This document shows, piece after piece, positions 26,200 to 33,984 of a DNA stretch of 64,000 nucleotides. Numbering within the stretch: the first letter of the stretch is position 1; each line of letters opens with the position of its first letter. A program made the translations under genes and the position numbers. This stretch comes from Yanghanlia sp047501535 (GTDB lineage Bacteria > Pseudomonadota > Gammaproteobacteria > Burkholderiales > Burkholderiaceae_B), in contig NZ_JAZDRJ010000002.1 in assembly GCF_047501535.1 (NCBI RefSeq), positions 124,001-188,000 of the forward strand, given 5' to 3'. Under the pieces are notes generated by a model that did no database searches, was not told where the DNA came from, and was given only the letters and a program-made list of their open reading frames with translations.

Positions 26200-27015
26200 T
26201 TACGCCTGTTTGTCATCCAGCGGTTGGCCTGTCATGAAACGCCCCATGAGCCGCACTTGGTGATCCAGCATGTGGCGACCCAGGTGGATGCGGCACCCTT
26301 GCTCTTGGGCCGCCTGCAATAAGGCGGTCATTTCCGGCTTCATAATGATTTCTGCCACCAGATTGGCTGGTGACAGCAGCGAGACATCCAGCGGCAGAGC
26401 ATCGCCTTCCTTCATGCCTAACGATGTCGCATTCACCACAATGTCGTAGCCACGGGGGTCGGCATCTGCCGCCTGGACATTGGCACCCGGCACAGCAGCC
26501 TGTACGCGCTCTACGATTTCCTGTGCTTTGGAACGGGTCCGATTGGCAATCGACAGGCGCCCTACGCCTGCCAGCGCCAGAGCATGGGCGATCGCCGCGG
26601 CGGCGCCACCGGCCCCTAATAGCAGCACGGATTTGCCCGCCGGGCTGTGCCCTTCCGCCTTCAGGCCTTCGACAAAACCGCGACCATCGAACATATCCGC
26701 CACCAGGCGGCCATCGGCTTCCCGACGTACGGCGTTGGCCGCTCCGATCGCGCGGGCAGCATCGGACACTTCGTCGCACAACTTCAGGATATCCGCCTTA
26801 TGGGGCACGGTTACGATGAAACCGCCCAGGTTGCGGAGGTGGCGAAAGGCTTTGAATGCCGCTTCCAGCCCGTCTTTCGCAACATGCAGAGGCACCAGAA
26901 CTGCATCCAGCCCTTCCTGTTCAAAGTAGGCGTTCAGCACCTGGGGCGTACGCACTTGCGCAACCGGGTCCGCCACAATACCGAACACACGGGTGGCGCC
27001 TGTGATCTCTTTCAT
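26200..27015 (-). CDS. Shikimate dehydrogenase-like protein (AroE family, divergent substrate site)
   Basis: 271 residues, AGGAGG eight bases before the ATG. The AroE two-domain fold is recognisable: substrate domain with VTVPHK (catalytic Lys73) and DMFDG (catalytic Asp110), NADP-binding LLLGAGGAAAAIAHAL around 131-146 and the NRTRSKA loop. Compared with E. coli AroE, the two shikimate-carboxylate serines in H-S-K-S-P are replaced (QVRTP, V21 and T23), and NTDG is MFDG. Lys, Asn94 and Asp are kept. So it is likely a dehydrogenase of a related hydroxy acid or cyclitol in the catabolic operon rather than the biosynthetic AroE. Confidence 0.82.
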   Translation of the reverse strand: MKEITGATRVFGIVADPVAQVRTPQVLNAYFEQEGLDAVLVPLHVAKDGLEAAFKAFRHLRNLGGFIVTVPHKADILKLCDEVSDAARAIGAANAVRREADGRLVADMFDGRGFVEGLKAEGHSPAGKSVLLLGAGGAAAAIAHALALAGVGRLSIANRTRSKAQEIVERVQAAVPGANVQAADADPRGYDIVVNATSLGMKEGDALPLDVSLLSPANLVAEIIMKPEMTALLQAAQEQGCRIHLGRHMLDHQVRLMGRFMTGQPLDDKQA

Positions 27016-27061
27016 TATTTAATGCCTCCTGTAAAAACCTTGGGCTAATGCCTGTGAAGAA

Positions 27062-27240
27062 CTCCGGTCGTATCGGCCGGAGCTTGTCCACGTCGCGGCA
27101 TGCAGGCCGCTCCGATTCGTCAGGCAGGGGAGAGTCATCAATGACTCTCCCCCGTCCGGACTCATCCGCCACAATACGGGGGCGCCTGCGGCGCCGTATT
27201 TTGAGACTGCCTCGCTTGACCTCGCCCTGAAGAGCGAGGC
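27062..27240. repeat. Cluster of five short hairpins between two operon genes
   Basis: Five inverted repeats are packed in the gap between the SDR gene and the AroE-like gene: 27062-27082 (CTCCGG arms), 27095-27110 (GCGGC/GCCGC), 27127-27152 (perfect 12-base arms with a 2-base loop), 27173-27200 (AATAC plus GGCGCC arms) and 27209-27240 (GCCTCGCT/AGCGAGGC). No gene is seen. It may be an mRNA processing, stabilising or attenuating region in the operon transcript. Confidence 0.55.
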
Positions 27241-27258
27241 TTGCGCATCGACGCGTGG

Positions 27259-28032
27259 TCAGGTCATCAGCCAGCCGCCCGCAACGTCCACCACTTGGCC
27301 GGTGATGAATTCAGCATCTGGGGAAGTCAGCCAAGCGCAGGCTTGGGCGACCTCTTCCGGTGTTCCCAGGCGGCGCAGCGCTGTAACGTCTATGACGGCC
27401 TGATTGGCTTCTGCAGCCACCGTGCGTAATAGCGGCGTATCAATGCGGCCAGGGGCCAGCGCATTCACCGTGATGCCGTGCGGCCCCAGTTCACCCGCCA
27501 ATTGGCGTGTAAAACCGATGATGGCGGCCTTGGTGGCAGCGTAATGGGCGGCGACAATATCCAAATAGGCTTTACCCGCCACCGACGACATGGAAACTAT
27601 GCGCCCGAATTGGCGGTTGATCATGCCAGGAGTCAGGGCGCGCGCCATATTGAATGCGCCATTCAGGTTCACCCCCACCACGCGGTTCCATTCTTCAGGA
27701 TCCATTTCATGGATGCCGTGCGGACGACCATTGTGTTTCGGGGAAATGCCGGCGTTGTTGATCAAGGTGTCAATCGCGCCAAGCTGGGCCTGGATGGATT
27801 CGCACGCCGCCAGACAGGCGTTGTAGTTGCTCACATCCGCGGGAGCAAACACGACGTCGCCACCCGAGTCGCGCAAGGCCTCGGCCAATGCCTCGCCCTG
27901 CTGTAAATCCACATCTACCAGGCCTACGCGCGCGCCTTCGGCCACGTAGTGGTACGCAATAGCGCGGCCAATTCCACCCGAGGCCCCGGTAACCAGCACG
28001 ACCCGGTTCTGATGTCGGTTCTGATGTGCCAT
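27259..28032 (-). CDS. Short-chain dehydrogenase/reductase (FabG-like)
   Basis: 257 residues, classical SDR length. NAD(P)-binding VTGASGGIGRAIAYHY at the N-terminus with an acidic VDVD after the second strand (suggesting NAD), NNAGIS, catalytic Ser in SMSSVAGKAY and the Tyr-x3-Lys pair in HYAATKAA. APGRIDTPLL follows. It reversibly oxidises a secondary alcohol. It sits between the zinc alcohol dehydrogenase and the AroE-like gene of the transporter operon, so three pyridine-nucleotide dehydrogenases and one flavin oxidoreductase share this operon. Substrate unknown. Confidence 0.9.
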   Translation of the reverse strand: MAHQNRHQNRVVLVTGASGGIGRAIAYHYVAEGARVGLVDVDLQQGEALAEALRDSGGDVVFAPADVSNYNACLAACESIQAQLGAIDTLINNAGISPKHNGRPHGIHEMDPEEWNRVVGVNLNGAFNMARALTPGMINRQFGRIVSMSSVAGKAYLDIVAAHYAATKAAIIGFTRQLAGELGPHGITVNALAPGRIDTPLLRTVAAEANQAVIDVTALRRLGTPEEVAQACAWLTSPDAEFITGQVVDVAGGWLMT

Positions 28033-28051
28033 CTGCTTCTCTCCGCGCGCC

Positions 28052-29107
28052 TCAGGGGGTCATGACCATGCGGCCCACGACTTTGCCCTCTTCCAAGGAA
28101 CGCAAGGCCTGACCTAGCGCACTCAGGCCGCAGGTGTGGACAGGGATCAGTTCCAGCTGTTTATCGGCCACCAGTTGCACGAGCTCATGCAGTTCGGGCA
28201 ACGATCCGACATAGCCGCCTTGTATGGTGAGCGCCTTGATGGCCAGCAGTGGCAAAGGCCAGTTAGCGGCCCCGCCAAACAAGCCAATGGTGACCAAGTG
28301 CCCGCCCTTGGTGAGAAGGTCGAAACTCAAGCCGGCGGTCTGCTCATTACCGACCAGGTCGAGCACTGCATGGACCGGGCCGCCGACAGCGGCTCGCACC
28401 TGATCGATTGCATCTGACGCTTGCGGGTTCACCACAGCAAGGGCGCCGGCCTCGAGCGCGGCTTGCGCCCGCTCAGCATTCGGCTCTATGACAACGGCAC
28501 CCCGGCCTCCAAGCCCTTGCAGCAGTTTCAGGCACATTAGGCCCAAGCCGCCTGCGCCAAACACGACCAGCGTCTGCTGTTGCAGGCGCTCAATACCGAA
28601 TTTCTTCAGGGCCGAATAACAGGTCAGGCCCGAGCAGGCCAGAGGCGCTGCACGCACGGGATCCAGCCCACGTAGGGGGACCAAACTGCGTTCGTGCGGC
28701 ACCAGAACATGGTCGGCATAACCGCCAGGGCGATTGATGCCCACCGTATCGGGGGTCAGGCAATAGTTTTCCTGGCCGCGACTGCAGGCCTCACACTGCC
28801 CGCAACCCAGCCACGGGTACACCAGACGAACGTCGCCGACTTGCACCCCACTGACTTTATCGCCCACGGCCACCACCACCCCCACGGTTTCGTGGCCCAT
28901 GACCAAAGGTAGCTTGATGCCGCGTTCCTGCAGTGAAAGCGTGCGGCCTCCGCCAAGGTCGTAACCGCCGTGCCAGAGGTGAAGGTCGGTGTGGCAGACG
29001 CCTGCAGCCTGCACCCGCAAGAGAACTTCATGACCTTGGGGCTGGGGGGTGTCAGCAACGGTTTCAACAAGCGGCCCCCCAAATTCTCGAACTTGCATGC
29101 TACGCAT
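28052..29107 (-). CDS. Zinc-dependent alcohol dehydrogenase (MDR family)
   Basis: 351 residues from the ATG at 29107, placed by AAGGAG seven bases upstream; a TTG five codons earlier is not needed. Catalytic zinc ligands appear as GVCHTDLHLW and GHETVGVV; the structural zinc site is complete, CGQCEACSRGQENYC with C-x2-C-x2-C-x7-C spacing. The cofactor domain has VVFGAGGLGLMCLKLLQ. It oxidises primary or secondary alcohols with NAD. The gene lies directly after livF and may oxidise the imported compound first. Exact substrate not readable. Confidence 0.9.
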   Translation of the reverse strand: MRSMQVREFGGPLVETVADTPQPQGHEVLLRVQAAGVCHTDLHLWHGGYDLGGGRTLSLQERGIKLPLVMGHETVGVVVAVGDKVSGVQVGDVRLVYPWLGCGQCEACSRGQENYCLTPDTVGINRPGGYADHVLVPHERSLVPLRGLDPVRAAPLACSGLTCYSALKKFGIERLQQQTLVVFGAGGLGLMCLKLLQGLGGRGAVVIEPNAERAQAALEAGALAVVNPQASDAIDQVRAAVGGPVHAVLDLVGNEQTAGLSFDLLTKGGHLVTIGLFGGAANWPLPLLAIKALTIQGGYVGSLPELHELVQLVADKQLELIPVHTCGLSALGQALRSLEEGKVVGRMVMTP

Positions 29108-29118
29108 AATGTGCTCCT

Positions 29119-29823
29119 TCAATGTCCCAGGTAAGCCTTGCGAACGTGTGGGTTATCCAAAAGCTCGGCCCCTGTACCCGAGAGAACAATGCGTCCGTTC
29201 TCCAGCACATAGCCGTAATCGGCCAGCTTCAGCGTGTGGTAGACATTCTGTTCGACCAGCAAAACGGTGATACCTTCCCGTGCCACGGTGCGCACGACGT
29301 CAAACATCTGTTCCACCAGCAAAGGCGACAGCCCCAAGGAGGGCTCGTCGAACATGAGCAGGCGTGGGGCGGCCATCATGCCACGAGCAATCGCCACCAT
29401 TTGCTGTTCGCCACCAGAAAGCGAACCTGCGAACTGATGCAGGCGCTCACTGACTCTGGGGAAGATTTCCAGCACGTGTTCAAGGCGCCGGTCAACTTCG
29501 GCGCGGGCGCTGCGCTTGTAGGCGCCCATCAGCAAGTTGTCGCGCACCGACAGAAAGGGAAACAGTTGGCGCCCTTCGGGCACCATGGTCACTCCGCGAT
29601 CGACAATTTCGTGGGGTTTGAGGCGACTGAGGTCGTGTCCTTCGAACTCGATAGTGCCGCTCGTCGCCCGCACCTGCCCGCAAATGGTGCGCAAGGTGGT
29701 TGTCTTGCCTGCACCATTGGCACCTATGAGCGTGACCACTTTGCCCTCTGGGACTTCAAGCCCCACACCTTGCAATACTTCGCTCTTGCCGTAGCCGGCG
29801 TAAAGGTCACGAATGGATAGCAT
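29119..29823 (-). CDS. livF: Liv-type ABC transporter ATP-binding protein (LivF-like)
   Basis: 234 residues, standard LivF length. Walker A GANGAGKTTTLRTI, Q-loop, signature LSGGEQQMVAIARGMM, Walker B RLLMFDEPSLGLSPLLVEQ. One of the two ATPases of a branched-chain-amino-acid-type (HAAT family) importer. Its start overlaps the end of the permease-ATPase fusion gene by 17 bases, so translation is coupled. The transporter family also imports aromatic acids, amides and urea; the adjacent dehydrogenases suggest a hydroxylated organic compound rather than leucine. Confidence 0.93.
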   Translation of the reverse strand: MLSIRDLYAGYGKSEVLQGVGLEVPEGKVVTLIGANGAGKTTTLRTICGQVRATSGTIEFEGHDLSRLKPHEIVDRGVTMVPEGRQLFPFLSVRDNLLMGAYKRSARAEVDRRLEHVLEIFPRVSERLHQFAGSLSGGEQQMVAIARGMMAAPRLLMFDEPSLGLSPLLVEQMFDVVRTVAREGITVLLVEQNVYHTLKLADYGYVLENGRIVLSGTGAELLDNPHVRKAYLGH

Positions 29824-31591
29824 TCAGGTACTCCTTGCCGAGATAGGCTTCGATGACTCGCGGATCGTTCACGACTTCTTGCGGCGTGCCTTCCATGAGG
29901 ACTGCACCAACGTTGATGACCATGACTTTGTCAGAAAGGGCCATGGTTGCCTGCATTAAGTGCTCAATGAACAAGACCGACACCCCGGTATCGCGTATGC
30001 GACGCACAATACGTATGGCGCGCTCGACATCGGCAGGGTTGAGCCCGGCCATGACTTCATCCAACAACAGAATGCGCGGGCGGGTAGCCAGGGCACGCGC
30101 CATTTCCAGCCTTTTCAGGCCACCTATCGTCAGGCTTCGAGCCTCGGTATCAAGGCTGGCTGTCAGTTCAGTCAGCTCCGCCACCTGCCGCGCAATCGCT
30201 TCCGCTTCGCGGCTATTGGAGGTGTGCATGAATGCGCCCAGCATAATGTTTTCAAGTACGCTCAGGCCTGAAAATGGCTGGGCGATCTGGAAGGTGCGCC
30301 CCACCCCGACCATGGCAAATTCCCGCGGAGTTTTAGGCTCAACCCATTCTCCACCGGCCGTGCGCACCCTGATCGAGCCGCTATCCGGGTTGATGAACCC
30401 CGATAGCTGGTTGAAAACCGTGGTCTTGCCTGCTCCATTGGGGCCGATCACCCCCAGGATTTCACCTTCGTGCAAGGTCAGGGAAACCTCGTTGGTGGCA
30501 TGCAACCCGCCAAAATGCTTGTTGAGGTTGCGGGCTTCCAGAATCGGCTGACCTTTTTCCGCTTTGCTCTCGGCGACAGGGGTCGCCGCTGCCGCCACGG
30601 GCGACTCACGATAACCCGGCAGGCGATCCACCCATTTCTTGACGCGCTCACCAAACTGCCCAACGATGCCACGCGGCATGGTCAGCACGACAACAACCAG
30701 AATGATCCCGTAGATGAAGCCATGCATGCCGCTGCCAAAGCTGCCCAGCCAGCCGCGCACCAATTCGGCCACCGGTACAACCAGCACCGTGCCCGCCAGC
30801 GGCCCTGCTACGCTGCCCAGCCCGCCAATCAGCGCGAACATTGCAACTTGGATCGACAGCTCAAGCGAGAATGCCGCACCGGGTTCAATAAACGTCAGGT
30901 ACATGGCATGGAAACTGCCCACCATGCTGGTCAGCACGGCGGATATCACCGCTGCCCACAGCTTGACCCGCACGGTGTCGATACCTACGGCAGGCGCGGC
31001 AAACTCGCGCTCGCGCACCGCCACCAGGTAGAAGCCCAGGCGAGAATGCCGGATCTTCCAGGCCGCCCACAAAGTGATGAGCAACATACCGAAGGCCAGC
31101 AGCAGATAAGCCCATTTTTCACGGAAGATCATCCACTTGAGGCCAATATTCAGCGGTACGCTCAGGCCCGCTGCTCCGCCCGTCCAGTCAGACTGGTGTA
31201 CGACAAGCAGTTTCACCACTTCCAGCACGGCAATCGTTGCAAGGGCAAAGAAAGGCCCACGCAAGCGGAAAGTGGGGTAGGCAATCATGACTGCCACCAC
31301 GGCGGAGATCGCCGCCCCCAGAAACATGCCGATCCAGGGTGAGATACCGAAATTGATGACCAGCAGCGTGGCTGCGTAGCTACCTATTCCATAGAACACT
31401 GCATGGCCTAGCGAAAGCTGGCCCGCATAGCCCCCGACGATGTTCCATGCGGTCGAAAGTGCGCCATAGATGCAGATGAGCACAAACAAGTGGTAGACGA
31501 AGGCCGATTGCATGCTGATGGGTATCAGCAGCAATAAGGAAAGCGCGATCAGGCCAACGTAGACGCGGGGCTGTCGAATATCTGGAAACAC
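29807..31591 (-). CDS. Liv-type ABC permease-ATPase fusion (LivM-LivG)
   Basis: 594 residues from a GTG start. Residues about 1-310 are a LivM permease with nine or so helices (WNIVGGYAGQLSLGHAVFYGIG is the family motif); after a linker near 315-345 comes a LivG ATPase (Walker A GPNGAGKTTVFNQLSG, signature LTIGGLKRLEMARALA, Walker B ILLLDEVMAGLNPAD). The two are separate genes in E. coli; fusions occur in Burkholderiales. One permease and one ATPase on a single chain pair with LivH and LivF to form the transporter. No frameshift is needed: the frame is continuous. Confidence 0.93.
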   Translation of the reverse strand: MFPDIRQPRVYVGLIALSLLLLIPISMQSAFVYHLFVLICIYGALSTAWNIVGGYAGQLSLGHAVFYGIGSYAATLLVINFGISPWIGMFLGAAISAVVAVMIAYPTFRLRGPFFALATIAVLEVVKLLVVHQSDWTGGAAGLSVPLNIGLKWMIFREKWAYLLLAFGMLLITLWAAWKIRHSRLGFYLVAVREREFAAPAVGIDTVRVKLWAAVISAVLTSMVGSFHAMYLTFIEPGAAFSLELSIQVAMFALIGGLGSVAGPLAGTVLVVPVAELVRGWLGSFGSGMHGFIYGIILVVVVLTMPRGIVGQFGERVKKWVDRLPGYRESPVAAAATPVAESKAEKGQPILEARNLNKHFGGLHATNEVSLTLHEGEILGVIGPNGAGKTTVFNQLSGFINPDSGSIRVRTAGGEWVEPKTPREFAMVGVGRTFQIAQPFSGLSVLENIMLGAFMHTSNSREAEAIARQVAELTELTASLDTEARSLTIGGLKRLEMARALATRPRILLLDEVMAGLNPADVERAIRIVRRIRDTGVSVLFIEHLMQATMALSDKVMVINVGAVLMEGTPQEVVNDPRVIEAYLGKEYLNAIHS

Positions 31592-31606
31592 TGTGATCCC
31601 CTCGTT

Positions 31607-32479
31607 TTATTCAGAACCCCGACCCAAGCCAAACAGGCCGGTGGGACGAAACGCCAGAATGAGAATAAAGATGGCGAAGTACACGACTTCCTTCAGATCG
31701 GGGGCGATGTAGTAGCCCGCCAGGCTATCCACCAGGCCGATCAGCATGGAGCCGAAGAACGCACCCACCAGGCTGCCCATGCCGCCCAGCACGACAATGA
31801 CGAAGGCGGTCAGCACAAAATAGGTACCGATTGTCGGAAACACCGGGTATTGCGGTGACAACATGGCGCCCGCCACGCCGACGAACGCAGCGCCCAGAGC
31901 GAAGCAAAGAATGTAGATAAAGGGCACATTCACGCCCATCAGAGCCGCTGCATCACGGTTTTGTGCAACCGCGCGAAATGCCCTGCCGGTATAGGTATGT
32001 TGCAAGAACCAGTGCATGCCCAGCACCAGCAGCACCGCAACCATCAGCGTGTAGAACTGGCCGCTGCCCACCGCGACCGGCCCAATCAGCCAGGTGCTGG
32101 TGCCCAGCTCGACGGAAGTGCCGAATACGTCTGCACCAAAAACCAGCAATGCGAGGTTCATCAGCGCCGTGGAGACACCTACGGTTGCAAAGATCTGGAT
32201 ATGTCCGTCCGCTTCCAGCAAAGGCTGGATGATGGCGCGCTGCATTAAAGCGCCCAGGCCGAACAGAATCAACGCTATGGGGACAACGGACACATAAGGG
32301 TGCCACCCGAAGTTGCTGGCAAGCAGGTAAGTGCCATACATCGCAACCATTAAAAGCTCGCCATGCGCGAAGTTCACTACTCGGACGACGCCAAAAATCA
32401 GTGTCAAGCCGATACTGATAATGGCGTAGGCGCCGCCTAGCAGCAGACCATTCACGATCAGCTGAATCAGAATATCCAT
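31607..32479 (-). CDS. livH: Liv-type ABC transporter permease (LivH-like)
   Basis: 290 residues, hydrophobic, about eight membrane helices. LIVNGLLLGGAYAIISIGLTLIFG and VVNFAHGELLMVAMYGTY at the N-terminus are diagnostic of LivH; the cytoplasmic coupling loop AFRAVAQNRDAAALMGV lies near 185-200. It forms the membrane channel with the LivM part of the fusion protein. Sixteen bases separate it from the fusion gene. A hairpin lies upstream, between it and the binding-protein gene. Confidence 0.94.
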   Translation of the reverse strand: MDILIQLIVNGLLLGGAYAIISIGLTLIFGVVRVVNFAHGELLMVAMYGTYLLASNFGWHPYVSVVPIALILFGLGALMQRAIIQPLLEADGHIQIFATVGVSTALMNLALLVFGADVFGTSVELGTSTWLIGPVAVGSGQFYTLMVAVLLVLGMHWFLQHTYTGRAFRAVAQNRDAAALMGVNVPFIYILCFALGAAFVGVAGAMLSPQYPVFPTIGTYFVLTAFVIVVLGGMGSLVGAFFGSMLIGLVDSLAGYYIAPDLKEVVYFAIFILILAFRPTGLFGLGRGSE

Positions 32480-32497
32480 GATGTGATTCCATCAGAC

Positions 32498-32533
32498 GGC
32501 AAAGGGGATACGGCTCTGAGCGCCCCCTTTGCC
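32498..32533 (-). promoter_or_regulatory. Intercistronic hairpin between binding-protein and permease genes
   Basis: GGCAAAGGGG at 32498-32507 pairs perfectly with CCCCTTTGCC at 32524-32533 around a 16-base loop. No T-run follows. Structures here commonly protect the binding-protein message or reduce read-through, giving more receptor than permease. Confidence 0.6.
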
Positions 32534-32546
32534 GAGAGTGAGAGAC

Positions 32547-33758
32547 TTACTTATTGACGATGGGCTTGGCGACAGCGGCGGCCTCAGGCCATACGGTGAC
32601 CAGCTTGCCATCCTGCCACTGCATCAGGGTTGTGGTCACAGCCTGGTTCTGGCCGTTTTCCGCAAAGTCGAAGCCCCAGCCCGTGGCGGTGGAACCCACC
32701 GGGCGCTTGTAGGCCATGACAGCCTCGCGTACTTTGTCGCCATCGGTTGAGCCGGCATCTTCGATAATGTCGAGGAAAGCATGGGCACCAACATAGTTCA
32801 CCAGGCTATGGCCCGAACGAGGTTCCATGCCATAGCGTTCTTTGTAGGCCTCTACGAAAGCCCCCAAGCCCGGCGCGCCCTTCTCGTTGGTGAGGAACTG
32901 CGGGAAGTCAATATTGAATGCGCCCTCGATATCCTTGCCCAGCGCCTTGGCGGTATCAGCCAGGGAGTAGCCGCCACCCGCGCCAATCATGGCCTTGGGT
33001 TTGAAGCCCGCCGACTTGGCCTGACGGAAGAACAGAATGGTGTCGTTCTGGTAGGACGTTTGCAGCACGACATCAACCTTGGCGCCGCGCAGACGCAGAA
33101 TCAGGGCCGAGAGATCCACTGCCTTGGCTGAATACGGAAGCGTCTCGACTACATTCAGGCCCAGTTCCTTGGCGCGTTCAGTCTGGAATTCGGCCACAGT
33201 CTTGCCATACAGGCCATCCTCATGAATGATGGCCAGGTTCAACGATTTCGGGTCAACACCAAGCTCGGGAGCGATAACATCGCTCACCGTGTCGACCATG
33301 GCATAGGCAAAGTTCTTGGCCGTGGAGTTACTGCGATATACGTTCTTGTAGCCGCGGTCGGTGATGCTGTCGGAAATGGCGCCCAGCTCGAAGAACGGCA
33401 CGCCAGCCAATTCCGTCACTTGTGAGCCTGCATACGAAAGGGCTGATGAAAACGTGCCGAACACAACAGCAACATCTTCCACCGACGTCAGTCTACGCGC
33501 TTCACCTACTGCTTGGTTGGCATCAACGGCGTCAGCCTTGACCAGGCGAATCTGCTCGCCCAATACGCCGCCCTTGGCGTTACGCTCTTCTACTGCCAGC
33601 TCAAGCCCGCGAAAGCTTTCGTCTCCCAACTGAGCGAGTGCGCCACTAAAGGGGTATAGCGCCCCCATCTTGATATCGGCTACTGCGTTGCCTGCAGCAA
33701 GGCTCAAGGCAAAAGCCGCCGTCATGGCGATTTTGTTTAAACGGAATTTTTTCTGCAC
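32547..33758 (-). CDS. Liv-type ABC transporter substrate-binding protein (LivK-like)
   Basis: 403 residues from a GTG start with AAGGAGA six bases upstream. A signal peptide is clear (FRLNKIAMTAAFALSLAAGNAVA, cleavage near residue 27), then the type I periplasmic-binding fold: IKMGALYPFSGALAQLGDES, VLGEQIRLVKADAVDANQAV and the A-V-F-G-T-F-S-S loop at the ligand site. It captures the substrate in the periplasm and is first in the operon, directly behind the operator region. The ligand is unknown; the classical leucine-binding site residues could not be verified. Confidence 0.93.
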   Translation of the reverse strand: MQKKFRLNKIAMTAAFALSLAAGNAVADIKMGALYPFSGALAQLGDESFRGLELAVEERNAKGGVLGEQIRLVKADAVDANQAVGEARRLTSVEDVAVVFGTFSSALSYAGSQVTELAGVPFFELGAISDSITDRGYKNVYRSNSTAKNFAYAMVDTVSDVIAPELGVDPKSLNLAIIHEDGLYGKTVAEFQTERAKELGLNVVETLPYSAKAVDLSALILRLRGAKVDVVLQTSYQNDTILFFRQAKSAGFKPKAMIGAGGGYSLADTAKALGKDIEGAFNIDFPQFLTNEKGAPGLGAFVEAYKERYGMEPRSGHSLVNYVGAHAFLDIIEDAGSTDGDKVREAVMAYKRPVGSTATGWGFDFAENGQNQAVTTTLMQWQDGKLVTVWPEAAAVAKPIVNK

Positions 33759-33826
33759 AACAGTCTCCTTATTGAAGGCAACGCTTTCGCTTTACTGCGT
33801 CGCCCGCTCCACGATGGATTCATATT

Positions 33827-33838
33827 TGAAGCGCTTCA
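33827..33838. promoter_or_regulatory. LacI-type operator, copy 1
   Basis: TGAAGCGCTTCA is a perfect 12-base palindrome with a central CG, the form bound by LacI/GalR regulators. It lies 68 bases before the binding-protein start, in the gap between that operon and the divergent LacI-type gene. Copy 2 is 78 bases away, with identical bases extending into TATTT on one side. Confidence 0.8.
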
Positions 33839-33904
33839 TATTTGGAACAAAAAAAATGGATTGGGAGGAATTTTGAAGTTCCTATGTTTTCCCTAACATG
33901 AACT

Positions 33905-33916
33905 TGAAGCGCTTCA
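33905..33916. promoter_or_regulatory. LacI-type operator, copy 2
   Basis: The same perfect palindrome TGAAGCGCTTCA, closer to the regulator gene (68 bases before its ATG). Two operators about 7.4 helical turns apart could support looping and allow control of both the operon and the regulator. Confidence 0.8.
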
Positions 33917-33984
33917 TATTTTGCTATTGCATTATTACAATGGCCGTATAAGCATGTCAATCAGGGAAAAAAGGGAGACACCCA

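Noticed and set aside
30470..31342. 290-codon open frame on the plus strand, antisense to the LivM-LivG fusion
   Set aside because: Rich in His, Gln and Arg with no domain; it mirrors the codon pattern of the real gene on the other strand.
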